Below are positions 7,858-22,852 of a DNA stretch of 36,935 bases, piece by piece. The DNA lies in contig LSSL01003026.1 in the NCBI GenBank assembly GCA_001953115.1, forward strand, positions 1 to 36,935, in the 5' to 3' direction. How positions within the stretch are numbered: the stretch's first letter is position 1; every line of letters begins with the position of its first letter. The notes beneath the pieces were generated by a model, which did no database searches, was not told where the DNA came from, and saw only the letters and a program-made list of their open reading frames with translations. The position numbers were made by a program, and so were the translations under genes. Origin of the DNA: Smittium mucronatum (Eukaryota; Kickxellomycota; Harpellomycetes; Harpellales; Legeriomycetaceae).

Positions 7858-10800
7858 TTTGAGCAAATAATAGTGAGGCTTAAATTTGGACCCGGTGGGC
7901 TAAAAATGTTTAAATTTTGGTTTTTGGAAAACACCAACGACTCTATTTCATCAACTATATTGAAATTTATAATCCACCAACACTTTCATCTTTTTTATTT
8001 ATTTTTAGTCCTGTTTCAATTCAAAAACCCGTTGCAAAAAATAAATCCAAAAATTGAGTTGTGTTTAATACCCTTAAATACTTTTATTGATTCTAGCCTT
8101 TTTTTTTTTTTTTTATTCCCGTCGTTCATCTATAATATTTTAAACTGTTTTTTTAAAAATAATAATTGTGTCTATTTACCAAAAATTAAATTCCCCAAAA
8201 CAACTCTATTTCCATTTTTTTAGAGTTTGAAAAAAAAAATTCTGAAAATTCCATTTTAATTATAAGTTTCCCCTTTATCAAATAAAAAAGGGAAACTCCC
8301 AATATATTGTCTGAAATTAATAGGAAATTATTCATTTATTTTTAAAAACTAGCCCTAAATCAATTATCTTACAATCAAATATACCCATTTTACGTAATAT
8401 TTGTATTTATGTTTAAAAACTGCCTTTTAAACCGATATTATATCTGCTATAATAATTTCGTGAACCACCCCCCCCCCCATCCAATTTTAAAATAATTAAT
8501 ACTTACCGATATGTTGGTTTTATTAATATTTTATACACTAAAAAAAATTATTTGAATTAAATCCCCAATAAAAAATAATTATATAAATCACATACATATA
8601 TTTTTAGTTTTTTTTTTATTGCTTTTAGATTAAAAAATAATTTAATTATACATCCACCCTTCCTAAGTCCAGTAAATTTTGTTCTTACAATTTACAAGAG
8701 TTTTTACCAAACTGAAAATAATACGCAATTCTTAAATTTTTAATTTAAATTTTTTTCATCCTAAACATATTTTAAATATTTTTTTACCCTCTTTTTAAAG
8801 CTTTAATATGTTATTTTCATTATAAAAAAATTGCTATAATTTATTTTTATTCGTTGTAACAATTCGTATCATAGAATATATATATATATACATATATTTG
8901 GAATAGTACATCATATATTTTGAAAAATATTGATTAGAGTAAAATTTAAATTTCTTTTAAACTATTTAAATAGAAATATTTGAGCTTATTAAAACCAGCA
9001 AATATTTTTATTTTTCGGGTTTTTTTCGAGTTTTATTATATAACAATTTCATTACTATGATTTTTCATACCTCCAAATCCCCCTCCCGTTTCTCCTCCCA
9101 AAATTCAAACTTACTTGTATAATATTCTGCAAATTAATCCATACTAAATTTTTTTAAAAACTCGGTTTCAAATGAATATACTTTCCATAAAATATTCTTA
9201 GCACAATAAATTATTTAAATTTTCTATTTTAAATAACTTGGAGTTTTAACTGTAAAAATATTTTCATTTCACATATAAAATATTAGTTTAAAATTGCCTT
9301 TTTTTAAATAATAAAATAAAATTATGTTAATTATAGTTTTGTAATATCTAAACTAAAATATATAACCTTGATTCTTAAAGCGTCGACTTTTAACTATGAT
9401 TTAATAAAACAAAAAAAAATTAGAGGTTTATATAACCAAATCTTGATGTCTTCCAATTTCTAAACTCATCAAATCAAAAAATATATATTAAAAAACTGAG
9501 TTTTCTTCAAATATTTTCATTATTATTTAATAAAAAAGTTTTTTTTTACAATTTTTTTAACACTAATATAATTTTTCTAGAATAAAAATTATTTTTTGGA
9601 ATGGTTAAAATATATGTGTAAAGCCTAATTTTATACAAAAATTTGCTGTACTTTACGTTATAAAATTTAAATAAACATATCATCAAAAACGCTTTCTTTT
9701 TTATTATTTTCAAACATGTAATAGTCTTAATAAGATAATATGTTATTTTTTAGGATTATATTTTCAAGCAAAATAAAAAATATATTAAGAGTAATGTTTT
9801 TTTTTTTCTCCCGCAATATTTGTGTATTTATTTTATTTTAACCACGAAGATTACTACCTTAAAGCATAATTAAAACGAAATATTATGTTTTTTCAAAAAT
9901 AGAATTATAATATTTATGAAAGTGGATTTAGTAATATATGAAATTTTGACCCATCATAAAAAGCTATTAAAATTTATAATCTAACATGTTTTAATTTAAA
10001 ACCTTGATAGAGTGTAAAAAATATAATGAAGAAAAAAATTATATTTTAATAAAAATCAAATTAATTCTTTTTATATATTTTATGTTTATTTCCTTTTTTT
10101 AAATTTTTTTTTTTTTAAACAATATCTTACATATTCGATTTTTAACAATATTTTTTTAAAGAAAATTTTCTTGTACCAAAGTTGTATATTTTCCCGGGTT
10201 TTGTGGTCTTATACCATTTTTTTAAAAAAAATTCTGAAAAACATGTTTATAAATTCTTTAAAAAAAATTGAAAAAAATATGTAAACACTCTCTAATCCGG
10301 TAAAAGTTATATTTTAGACTTTAACACACTAACTTTTGATAATTTTTTTCATATTTATAAAAACGAAAAAATTTGTATATTTCAAAAAAAATCAACAAAG
10401 AAGTAGTTTTTAGAGCTTCACATTTTTTTTATCCCTTTATTTATAATTTTATGCATCTTGAGTTAATATTTGGGATTTAACCAATTCTTTTGTTTATTAA
10501 GAGTATTTAGTTGGTTTTTTGTTGATTTTATACTGTTAAAGACAAACTAAACGAATTTTTTTGAAAAAAAATCCAATTAACTAACGTTTAATCAAATCAA
10601 TTTTATAGCAACTGAAAAAAATCCATGTTTGAAATTAAGTGAGATAAATCGAATTTTAATAAATTTAAGTAAATTTACTTTCGGATTTTTTTAAAATTAA
10701 TTTTAAAACTTTTTAAGAATATTATATAAGATAAATATCTTTTTTCAAAACACCCAAATATATAAGTTATTTATCTTGGAATCCATCAATTTCAACGTAT

Positions 10801-13800
10801 ATTTTTTGGTAAATTTATTAATATTAAGAATTTTTTTGGAATAAAAATCAAAAATTATTAAAAAAATAATTGAATTTATGAATTTTTTCAACAATATATA
10901 ACCAAATAACTTAAAGCTCCTATAGGCTTTATTTAAATTTAAATTTATATAATTCAATGGGTATCATCATCCAGATAAAGATAAAATTACGAAAAATATC
11001 TTGTTTATAACTCTATTATAACTATTTTTATTGGATTTTTTACTTAAAAATAATCATTAGACGATTTCTAATGTTTTTTCATTATAAATTTGAAGCTATT
11101 TTGGGATTTTTTTGCCAATTAGATTTTAGAAATTACCTATTTGAAACCGAGCTGTTTTTTTTTGGCTTTATACACGCCAAAAAAGTTATTAGATTATTGT
11201 AACAAGGATTAATTATATTTTACATATTTGTTATATTTTTTATAATTGAGCTTAATTTTAATGGGCAAATTATTACCTATTCTAAACTTCAATTAATTTC
11301 AAGAGACTTTATTTTTTTTTACTGAAACTAAATAATATTAAAGAAAACTCGATATTCATTTAACAGCTTTTTTGTTAGCTCTTTTTAGGTGTAATAATTA
11401 TAATTAAGAGTAAAAAAAAATTAACATTGTAATTATATTAATGATTTCATATAACGCCAAGTATTATAAATTTATCTGTATAAACGTGGCTTTATGTTTA
11501 AAACCCCGATTTTATTCAGGATTTTTTATATTAATGTTATAAATTAGTAGTAGGTTGAGAATTTTTTTTTAGAATATATATTTATGATTATTTTCAATTA
11601 TTTATAATTATTTAAAATATTTTCTAAACCTGATTTTTTTAAAAAAATTTGGAAAAAATTAGTTATTGAAAGTTTCAAAACTTTTTTTTCTAGATTAATG
11701 ATTTATATTAATCAACAGAATACACGATTAATTGGAATTACTTGGAATTTTTTTATTAATTTTAGAGATTGATAAGTATTTTTTTCTTAATAATTATGTT
11801 ATAACTATAGATAAGTATGGGGCCCCTAATTTTTCTATATAGACTTGAATTTCCCAAAATGATATTCTGGAAAGATTTTTAACTTTAAAAAAACACAAAT
11901 TTAAACAAAAATCTATCAGATTAAAAGCTATATACTATATAACGGCATATTTTTATTTTTATTTATATGAAAAGCTGTAAAAATCATCAAATGGCTGATA
12001 TCTTTATGTTTTTTAGTTGAAAATTTCAACTTTTTAACTGAGCAGAATATAATATATCTATAATATTTTTTTAATCACAAGTTTAGATTTTTTTATATAT
12101 TCAGGTTTTAGTAGCTAAAATTGTCAAAAAAAATATCATTTATATGAATTGAAAATAATAATATCAGGGATATAATTCATGGAGGGTTATATTTAGTGAA
12201 AATATTTCCGTTTCCAAATAAAAAATTACAATATTTTTTATTAAATTATTAATTTTATAGTAAATTTACACCATTTTAGAGCAAAAAATGTATAATTTTG
12301 TTATAAATGGTTCTTATTATTGTGTAAATACTTTTCATGCTTTAACACGATAATTAAAATATATACATGAAAATAATACAAAAAAATTTTAGAAAAAAAT
12401 TTCAAAAGGGCTCAAATATAAATATAGAAAATTATAACCGAAAAATAATAATAATAAAGATTTGAGTTTTTCCATATTTTTACTAATTATGTTAAAATAA
12501 GGAATAAAAATATCTTTCTCGTAATAAATTATAAGATTTAAAAATATGATGGCAAAGATATAGAAATTTTTTTTCCATAAAATGAAATAATATAAAAAAA
12601 TCTATTAAAATAAAAAATGCGTTTCGTAGTATAAAATTTATCTTTTAGTGAGTTTTAACCCATAATTTTTTGAAGAAAAAAGTTTTTTTTATAAAAGATT
12701 AGTAAACTATAGAATTAAATGAAATTAAATTATAGAATAGTTGGCAATCGTGTTGAAAAATGAAAAAAATTAACTACACTGTATCATTCAAAAATTTTTT
12801 ATCTTTAAAAACATTTCTTTTTATATTGTATTTTTTCCCATATTTTTTTTAATAATAAAGAAATGAAAATATTAAATTATTTTTTTAATTGAATTTATTT
12901 ATAGATATAAAGAAAGCTAGATTACCTTTTAAATTTATAAATTATATTTTTTTCTGAATATATTTTTAATTATTAAAACCGTTATAAAACGAATAGAAAC
13001 CCAATCAATGGAATATTTAGGACAATTTTGCTTTTTCATAAGTTAAATAAGATTTGATACTTTCTATTTATAGTTTATAGGTTTTATATCAATAAAGCTA
13101 TTAGCAGATTATTTAAATTTAATTATATATTTAAATGATCATTAGTTTCATTTTAATGATATATTAATTTAGTTGGAAGAGATTTTAGATTCATAAAGCT
13201 AACTGATTTTAATGAAAGATATTTAAACTGGTATTTTTTAGCCAGAAAATATCAAAAAATAACGTTTAAGTATTTATAAAAAAAATCTTACTTTAAAAAA
13301 GTTAGTAGATTACAAATCTTAACACATACCCAACTAAATACAAACTAAAAATAAATCCAAATCGACTTTAATAGACAATTTTCATGAATTTTTATATCTT
13401 TTATTGTAGGGTTTAAAAATACAATAATTTGATTTTTCTTAATTTTTTATATATATTTTTTAAAGGAATTAAAATAATATATATAAAATTTTGGACTTTC
13501 ATTTCTTATAAAGTAATATTATCCTATAAATTAATAAATTAATAAATTTTTTTAAACGTTTTCTTAAAGAGAAGCTTTTTTATTGAGTTTATGAAATTAA
13601 AAATAAGATGATAAATAAATTTCATTTTTTTTTTTACAAAATTAATTTTGAAGGGTGTTTTTATATTCGGGGGATGTTTAAAATTTGAAGCAAATAAAAA
13701 AAAAGGATATAAGAAAATTAGATCTTAAAAAGCCTTGAGTTTAAAATAATAATTAATTGTGAAAATTATATAAAAAATAAAAGAATATTCGGGAATGAAA

Positions 13801-15165
13801 AAATGAAATAAAATATTTTATATTAGGATGTTTGGGAGATTATTTTTTCATAAAATTTGGCATAAAAACATAGATAAAGTAATTCTTTCAAGTGTTTTTT
13901 AAGAATTTTTAAATTAAAAAATACCCCTTTAATAACATTCTCCTTCAATTTAATAGCATTTTTTAAGTTAATTTTTTTTTTATTTGAAATCAAAAAATTT
14001 GTAAAATTTATCTTTGTAAATTATTAGGAATTGTATTATTAATAATTATGAAAAATTAAAAAAAGCAAAAATTTGAAAATTTAGAAAAAATAATGGCAAA
14101 AATACTGAGATATATTACTATTGAAGATGATGTTGAGGTGAACATTTAAAATGGTTAATTTTGCCCCAAAAATTTCAAATAAAACCCAAATAAAAATCAC
14201 CAGCTGTATTTTAGATATAATTTCAAAATTTGGAGCTAATTCGTAGAAAAAATCTGGAAAAAAAAATATCTGGAAATTTCGGCAAACCCCGGAAGATTTG
14301 TATAGAATCTGTTTTTCCCTATCTCTTTTTTCTACAAATTTCGAGAAATTTCCGCCAATTCTTTTTCTTTTTACTAAAAATTAACTTGAAATATAACAGA
14401 TTATAAATATTTTTTCACAAAAGTTATTTCTTCGTATTTTCACAATTATTTTATCGAATAAGTATAGCATTTTTTTTAATCTTTCAGGATAAACGATTAA
14501 ACCATAACTAACACCATCCCATAATTAAAATATTAAATTTAATATAACTGATAATTGTTGGATAAACGTATATATCCACCAAATAAACAATAATAAATGG
14601 CAAAGAAATGGTTCCTCAATATTCTTGGATCCCAAAATAGAATATCAAATATAAATTCGATTTTGAAACAGCTAGGGAATTAATGGAATCAAGATAACTT
14701 TTCAATAAAGATTTTGAGAAAAATTTTGGAGACTTCTCAGAAATTTAATGAAAGGAATTACTGGAAAAATATAATTTTTGTAAATATTTTCCAGATTTTG
14801 AAAATAAATTTATGTTTAATACTTTTTTTCTTTATTTTTTTGGAAAAATATCATTTAACCAAATTTAAAATATTATGATACACAATATTAAGTATGGTTT
14901 TTTTTAAATAAGATGATATGTAAAAAAAAAACCCAAAGCTTTTTTCAAACGAAGATATTTTAAATTTATTTATCTCTATTGGAGTTTTTTAAAAAAATTT
15001 ACTTCTACATTTGATGTTTTTTTTTCTATTGAATTTGGAATAATTTTAAAGCATCTTAAACTTTATCTAATGTGGTTTGTATATTTGGTATATGCTTTTT
15101 TTTGATTATTTGATGTTTAATTTTATTTTTTTGGTTTTTTAATTTTTTAATTTAATTAATAACTT

Positions 15166-15193
15166 AAATATCAAATATCAAATATCAAATATT
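15166..15193. repeat. 7 bp tandem repeat (AAATATC)
   Basis: Four consecutive copies of AAATATC, the last with one change (AAATATT). Confidence 0.9.
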
Positions 15194-15251
15194 AATTAAA
15201 AAATTATCAATTAAATAAAAATTACTAAAAAAAATAAATAAAACTAATAAT

Positions 15252-15270
15252 TATATATATATATATATAT
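15252..15270. repeat. TA dinucleotide microsatellite
   Basis: A pure alternating TA run of 19 bases within the desert. Confidence 0.9.
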
Positions 15271-18200
15271 CTAGTAATATAAAAATTAATATTTTTCATT
15301 TACTTTTATTTAAAGAATCAGAAATCAAAATTCGTAAGCTTTTCAAGTTTGATAAATAAATAGATAAAAATTTTTCATCAAAAGACAGTTTTTTCAACAT
15401 TAAGTTAAATTAAAAACACTTAAATCAATATATACCCCACTATGAAACATAATAAATAATTGGAAATATTTTTACTAAAATCAATTATTTTTTATCATTA
15501 TTTTATAAGTAAAAATGAAATAAAACACAAATTTAACATAAACTAAATTCACAAATTTCTATTATTTAATTGGATATTTATTTCCATTATAAGTATATAA
15601 ATTTACAATGCGCAATAATTCTTTATAGATTTTTTTTTGAAATAAACAAATAAATAATAAAGTATTGGAAAAATTAAAAAAAAGATTGAAAAATCAAAGA
15701 TATAGACAAAAATTTTGCATATAAATTTTTTTTTTTTCACAGAATGTTATGGCTAAAGGGTTTATTGAATTTTTTCAATAACTGATCCAAAGTTTCTCCA
15801 ATGCGATAGGATGTTATTTAGTTTATTTATTTATAAATTATATTATTACTTCGGAGAGGGGCTGTTACTATTTTTAAGTACTATACTTATAGCACCAGAG
15901 AAATAGAAAATTTGATTTTACAATTAAGAAATAAATTCTTGCCTTAACTAAAAAAAATCTAGGCGTGAATCGTATTTTAGTAACTTAATATAAAAAAAAT
16001 TCCAACCACATTGAATAAATCAATTGGATTTATCTAAAGACTAATTTATTATTATTGAGTATTAATAATTTTTTTTTTAATTTTTGATTATAAATAATTC
16101 TCTGATTATCAATTTTTTTTGAAAATGTAAACCTTCAGACATATATTTATACTTTTTATAAATTTATAGTTTCGTATCAGCTGCTGTAATTTCGAATACA
16201 AAATTTAGGAAATAATTTTTATTTTTTAAAAACTTCTAGATCGAGAAGTTCTTGGTTTAATTTTGATGATATTCAGCGATATAAATATTGAAGATGTATT
16301 TATTGAAAAAATTCAATAGAATTTTTTTAAAATTTCCAAAATCTCAAATTTAAAACTTGTAAGAAAAAATAACAATTATGTAGTAATTTTTAATTTAAAT
16401 TTGGATTAAGATAAAAAAATTATGGTGCAAATAATTCTTTCATATTAAGTTAATTACAAATAATAGCTATTTTATCTTTCTATATTAACATTTAAAATCC
16501 AATTTCTACACTTTTGTGGCTTTTAATTAACACGTATTTATTACTAATCTGAGTTATAGGTTTAAATTATACCTCTAGTATATTAAGTTTATATCAGCTT
16601 ATAAAATTCTGATAATTTTTAGGTCAGAAGTTAATAGTCTCTTAATATATATCTCAGTTCTACTACGCTGTAAAATAATTAATTAACGAAATTTAACACA
16701 AAAAAAAATCAAATGAATTACCACTGCACTTTAGTTAAGCCATGATATGTGAATAGATTATATAAATAAGTTAATTATTTTTACTTATTTTCAATGATTA
16801 TGCATTAATAAAATCTTATATTTAATACAATGATACAGATAATTTTAAAAGCAAAAAGGAGTTTATCCTTAATGTTTTCTTGACGTGTCTACCTCTTTCG
16901 CGATTGCATCATCTTATTAATAAATCGTTTTCTTCTTCTCAAAAACTGGGATAGATTTTAATTTTTTGGTCTCCAAGGAAGCTTTTTTACTAGTGGGGGC
17001 TGAATATTGGTATATTTTTTGATCACGATAATATCAATAGGATTCAAATTATTTCTATTTTCCAAAATCAGAGATTTTTTTCTTTAAAACTATCTGATAA
17101 AAACTTAGGATTAAAATTTTAAAAACGAGACCACTTTAAAAAGAAGATAGGATTTTTTAATCTTTAATATAAACCAAAAGGGTTTTTTATATATTTTTCA
17201 TAACCTCTTGATCATAAATATATCATTATACAATGGATATATATTGCCCTAATTTTTATAAAATACCATTACTTCCAAATATTATGTTTATTTGAAATGT
17301 TTTGAATTTTTTTTCTTAAGTTCATTTATATACCTTTTTTTTTTATCAAATATTTTCAATTTTGATTTTGATATTTAAAAATAATGTATAATTGAAACGA
17401 TATAGAGCTCTCAAATCGTGAAGTAAATTATAAGTCGATTCGGAAGTATTAGATAATGATATTCAATATTCGGGATCCAGGTGATTTCAATATTTTCATT
17501 TCACAAATTTTATTCATATCAATAATTTTCTTTTATTTTGACCATTCTTTTAAGCACGAAATTTTTTCGAAATCTCTGTTAGCCTACTAATTTTATTTGC
17601 TTAGTCTCTTTTAAAATGTCTCAATTATATTTAGATACAGATTTATTAAATATCTTGAATCATTAGCAGGTAGCAAATTTTATAAAAATGCAACTCTATT
17701 CTATTTAAAAAATCAAATATTAAAACAAGATATTTATCATTATAAATTCAAAAAAAATTTCATTCAAAATTTTATTAAAAAAATATCCCATGATTCAGTA
17801 TTTTCGGATATATAAAATCCAAATCTAAAGGTATAATATTATCCACCCGCGAAATCTTTGAATCCATTTGAATAGACCCAAAATACCTGAGTTTCAAATA
17901 AAAATAATTCAATGAAATTACATTTATACTGTTTTTTTCATACACGGCGTGCGGTTTAGGAAAAAATATATATATAAAAACTTCCTAATTTAGTTTTGAA
18001 GTCTTAATTAATTCATGGATTACGTTAAAATATTTTCTAATTGCAATAATTCTATTTCTTCTTTAAAATTACCCTTTTTTTTTTTTTCATTTCTACAATA
18101 TTCTATAGATTATTTTATTTAAGGTTTGTTGTTTTTTATAGTTTAATTCTTGGAGTCTTAGGGATCAGATTTAGGTCATGATCCTAGCTATATTTAAGAA

Positions 18201-21200
18201 GTATTTTTTACCAGTATAAAGATTTCTTATGCTCAATGCTAAAGTTTTTACTCATCTTATTTCTAGCCAAATAAAGAAATAAACAATTTTTTTAAATGAT
18301 ATTGAAGTTATAATCGCGTCCATGCTTAAATTTTGCGTATAAACTCGAATTTCGAACTGTAAAAAATTTCATATCTATCAATTTTTTTAATATTCTGTCT
18401 ATTAAATACCCCATTACTTTTTTACTTTCAAAATTTTTGATAAAAATAATTGTTGAGTTTAAGCAAGTTTCTGAATAAAATCTGTAATCTTGAGTATATT
18501 ATTTACTTCTATTTTTACAACCGCTATTTCTATGAAAATTAAAATTTTTATTATTAAATTTGAAAATGTTATAGACTATTAGGATATTTGAAAACTTAAA
18601 AATTGGCAGAACTAGATAATTTGTTCTTTGAAAAATCAAGTACAGGATGTTTCTAGCTGTTTGTAGCAAATAGCAATATTTTAATTGGATTTTAATAAAT
18701 ATAATATATAGATTCAAAATATAGCAGCTTAATTAAGTTAATGATATAGTTTTGAAATATCGAGTTTAAAAGTATTTTAGCCAATTTCAGAAAGATTAAA
18801 TTAAAAACTGTTACACAAGATCTGGAATTGATTATTTTAAAAATATCGTGTATATTATTGGATATATATATATATTAGATAGATATAAAAAATCGTTGCA
18901 AAAAAATATCAAAAGTGATAGACTAGGAAACCTTAATCTTTTCTCATTCTATTTACTCATAATCCCCATATCACAAGAGTATAGTTCAAAATTAATCAAT
19001 TCTACCATTTTTCTGTTTTTAAAACTATTTTCATGGTGAAAAGTTTTTTTATTGCCCCGCTTCGAATGGGTGAATCAGTTTAATATTATAAAAAAAAGAA
19101 TAAATTAACCTACCAAAATATTAAAATTACAGAGTAGTGATTATGTGGAAATTAAAAATCCACTTTTTTCAAAAATATTAGAAAGAAATTATTATTTGCT
19201 GGATTAACTTATATTAGATTCATAATTAGTATTTTTAAAAATATTTTTAATTTTTGAATATTTTTACAATTATTTTTTAAGATATTATCGCTTCAGAAAA
19301 TATAATCAAAAATCTTAATTTTTTTTTAGTTTATTCCATGAAATTTTATTAAAATAAGTACATTAAATTAATAAAAATTGCCACTTTTTTTTAGCGATAC
19401 CAGTTTTTAGAAAAGTTAAATGATTTTAATTTACTTTAAAAACCAAACTAATAAAGATTTATAAAATTTATTAAAATTAACACATTTTTTTAAATATTTA
19501 AATAAAATTATTCAACTTGAAAAATTCTAATTAATCCATTAGATACTTTTTTTGGAAAATTAAAGGTTGAAATGCGAAATTATTTCTGAAATATGCCCTA
19601 ATTCAAAAAAATAAATTTAAATTTGATATCTTCTTTCAATTAGAGCCTATTTTTTTTTGCAACTTTAAATAAAATCACATGCGTGCTTTATTCTTTTCGC
19701 AGTCTCTCCTAAGCATCAAATTAATCTAAATGGCTTATTTCTCCCCATAATTTTTTATTATTAGGTTTATTAAAATTAAAAAAATTAAAAATCGTGTTAT
19801 ATTGCTAGATTCAAATAATAAATGCCCTCAAATACTCTTATGTGTAAGAACTATTTTTTTACTTATAATCAAAAATAAAGTAGATGAAAGTATATCTGTC
19901 TTACTTCTTTATTAGTTTCACATTTTTAACCCGTTAATACTTTAAATATCGAACTTTTAATACATCCTTTTCCTCTTAAATATTTTTTTAATATAAGTTA
20001 TCCTTTCGATATAACTGAAAAACTAATTTTTTTTTTTTTGCATAAAATGTGGAATCATTGTGTATACATATCATAAATTTTTAATTAGAATTATCGGGAT
20101 AATAACCTAATTTCATAAGTCAATTAATTATAAAAAAATATTTTAAAACTCAGCTAATTAATTTCTTTAGTATGAAAACCCCTAAAAGTAAAACTACAAC
20201 AATTTATATTGTGGAATATTCATATATCTATATTTATATTTTCTGTATCCACTATTGCTTGTTCCTTCCATAATGTAGGCATCAAAACTATGTAGAATAT
20301 ATAAATCGGATGTCCCTTGATACCCATCTTATCCTTTTTAAAAAGTGCTCAATTTTTATTTTAAAAATCTTTTATAATTTTTTTGGTATTTTTTTTTATC
20401 TAGTTATAATTATAATTATAAATCCTTTTTTATTCTCACTTATACCATCTTTACTTCAAAAAATTATAAAAATAGATTGGTATTTAGAATTTCATATTTT
20501 TCTTTCGAGATCTAATTGATCACATTGAAATAAATTATTTATACATATATTTCAGAGAATAATTTCAAAATCATGAGGACCACAACTTGATTTAAAAATA
20601 AGAGCTTTTTGAAATAAGTAAATCTAAATTCTTCAAAATTTCGGGATTAAAATTTTTATACCCATTCAAAATTTTTTTCAAAGGTGTATGTTGGATAAGA
20701 GTTATATGGATGGTCTAGTTAAGGTAGTTTTCAAGTCTTCCGAGATTTAAAATTTAAAAAATTCTAAATATTGAGAGATTTTTTTTCCATTTACACTCGT
20801 TTATTTCTAATTTTATAACCTGCAAATTACCGATATTTTTTAAGTGAAGTTATGTTGGTATTATAAAGTTCTTAATAGTTGATCCGAACGTAAATTTAAA
20901 TATCAGGTAATGTGTAAATGGTAGTTTTATATTTTTTAAAAAAAGTTATAGTGAATGAAAATTTGTATTATTTTAATAATTTATCGAGGTTTTATTTTTT
21001 GGATATAGAATTAAAAATATCACTCCCCTCCCCTTAAAAAAATAATCTAGAGCTTTAAAAATCAATTTTACTCCCATAGCTCTTATTGAGAGTATTTTAC
21101 ACGCTTTTTAACACATCAGAATTTTATGCTTGATTCCAACTAAATTATTTCTCAGAAAATTTCATCTATGAATATTTTGGATTATTTTGTGATATTTATA

Positions 21201-22552
21201 AAGCTCAGGATTTTTCAAAATTTTAGGCTTTTCTTTATCTAGGCATAATATTTATCTCAAAAAATTATTCATTTAATTATTGAGTGGTTTTATATACATC
21301 TTATTTTAATTTTTTAAAAAGATTTTGGATTGTAAAAATCAAATTTTTTTATTTTTGCGAAAAAATCCTAGCTTTTAACAGTATTTTATTCAATTATTGA
21401 AAGATTCACAGCTTCATTCTTAAAATTTCTGTAATTCTCATCCAAAAATTTACGCGAAAAAGAATTTTATTAGCTGAATTTTTAGAGATTAAATATTATT
21501 CTATAAAATAAATAAATAAATAATATGACGGATCAGAAAAATCTTTGGATACAGAGTTAATCATGGCTACACACAGAGGGTAAATCCATCAACATCATCG
21601 ATCCATAAAAATATTAACTTTGGTACCTCATTAATAAGCAAAAAAGCAAATAAACTGGACCGATTTCCTTATTCCTTTCCATTATCTAGACTCTAGCCTC
21701 TAGAATCAGTATTAACAATTACTTAATTTTACTATTGATTTTTTTTTAATATCTACTGGTAAATTGTAACTATTCCTGAGGTTCTCAATCTTAAAAATTT
21801 ACCTTTAACAATATAATTCTACAAATAAATTCAATGGTGAAAGGTTTTTTGAGATTTATTTTTTGTTATAATCCATTTTTTAGACAAAATTTCAAAAGAA
21901 TGTACAAAATTACAACTAAAAATTTGTAAAAACATTAGATATAGCTCATTTTTATTTCTATAATTGATCTGGATATTATATTATAAAACACAAATATATA
22001 TGCATTTAAAAATAAGCAATGTTTTGAAAGTTAACTTTCAGTAAGATCAAATTCAAAAATAAAAACAGTCTTATTTTTTAAAAATCGACTAAGCCATATA
22101 ATCTTATTTTTAAAAAATTGAACTATTCTTATTTTATTATATTTAAACTAAGATAAAAGCATTTTCTTAGAATTTGAAATTTAAAAGGTTAATTACTATT
22201 ATGCTAATTTTGATATATCCCCCAGAAAAAAATATTATCAAAAAAAACAAACCGAATTAGATGATACTCAAATATAGAAAAATTTAATCAGGTAGTTACT
22301 TATAACAGTTATAAAATATTTATATATCAATGTTTAAACCTTCTTAATAAAGCAAAAAAATTATTTTATCATTATTTTTGAAAAATGATCGGTAAAAATA
22401 TATCAGTTTTAAGACTATTAGAGTTTAAATCCTGTGCATTAACATAAAAATTGGATATTTTTGTAACTTTTATCAATAAAATAGAAAAGAATTTACACTA
22501 TAATAAAAATAATTAAGGCTAACGTTCAACATATTATTTAGGTATTTAAATA

Positions 22553-22852
22553 TGTTGGGATTGATCGAGCACAAACAACGAAGATTAGTTCATATTATAA
22601 GAGGGGTGGGAAAAATAAAGTGTTACAATATTATTGGATAAAACTAAACCGAAAAACTAAATACAATAAAATAGTGAATAAAATGAACTAAATAAATATA
22701 ATTTTATGGTATAGACTGTGAGGTACGTGTCAGAGATAATCTCATCATCTTTAGCAAAGGTAGAATGAAAAGACTGGGAGGGAATTAATATGTCTCCCTT
22801 CCTCTGATAATATGAATTAGTCTTCGCTCTTTGAGCTCGATAAATTCCAACA
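22553..22852. mobile_element. 300 bp MITE with 52 bp terminal inverted repeats
   Basis: The left arm (22553-22604, opening TGTTGGGATTGATCGAGC) and the reverse complement of the right arm (22801-22852, opening TGTTGGAATTTATCGAGC) match at 44 of 52 bases without gaps, and a further G-rich stretch looks related. The element is visibly GC-richer than the surrounding desert. The interior (22605-22800) has no transposase; an 83-residue minus-strand frame crossing it is not protein-like. The flanks, TTTAAATA on the left and TTCATTAA on the right, show no clean duplication; TTAA occurs a few bases outside each end but at unequal distance. The superfamily is therefore open. The TG...CA ends could suggest a solo LTR, but inverted similarity this long fits a DNA-transposon derivative. 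Confidence 0.85.

Larger units (their letters stand above)
7858..22552. other. AT desert, no supported gene
   Basis: Nearly 15 kb of extremely AT-rich DNA (10 G+C in the 60 bases of 8761-8820) with dense A and T homopolymers. Open frames are the length expected by chance, mostly Ile, Phe, Lys, Asn, Leu and Tyr, and several open only at TTG. No tRNA-like A/B box pair was seen. Notable islands: an 11 bp poly-C run at 8468-8478, GGGGCCCC at 11819-11826, an inverted-repeat cluster at 14243-14335, short tandem repeats at 15166-15270, and somewhat GC-richer patches near 16860-17000 and 21540-21710 that I cannot assign. Confidence 0.7.

Noticed and set aside
19060..19085. T-arm-like string CGCTTCGAATGGG, possible tRNA
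   Set aside because: The stem bases do not pair, and no A box or acceptor stem is found upstream.
22553..22852. Solo LTR of a retrotransposon (TGTTGG...CCAACA ends)
   Set aside because: LTRs have only short inverted ends; here similarity extends over 52 bp in inverted orientation, which fits a DNA-transposon derivative, and there is no 5 bp target duplication.
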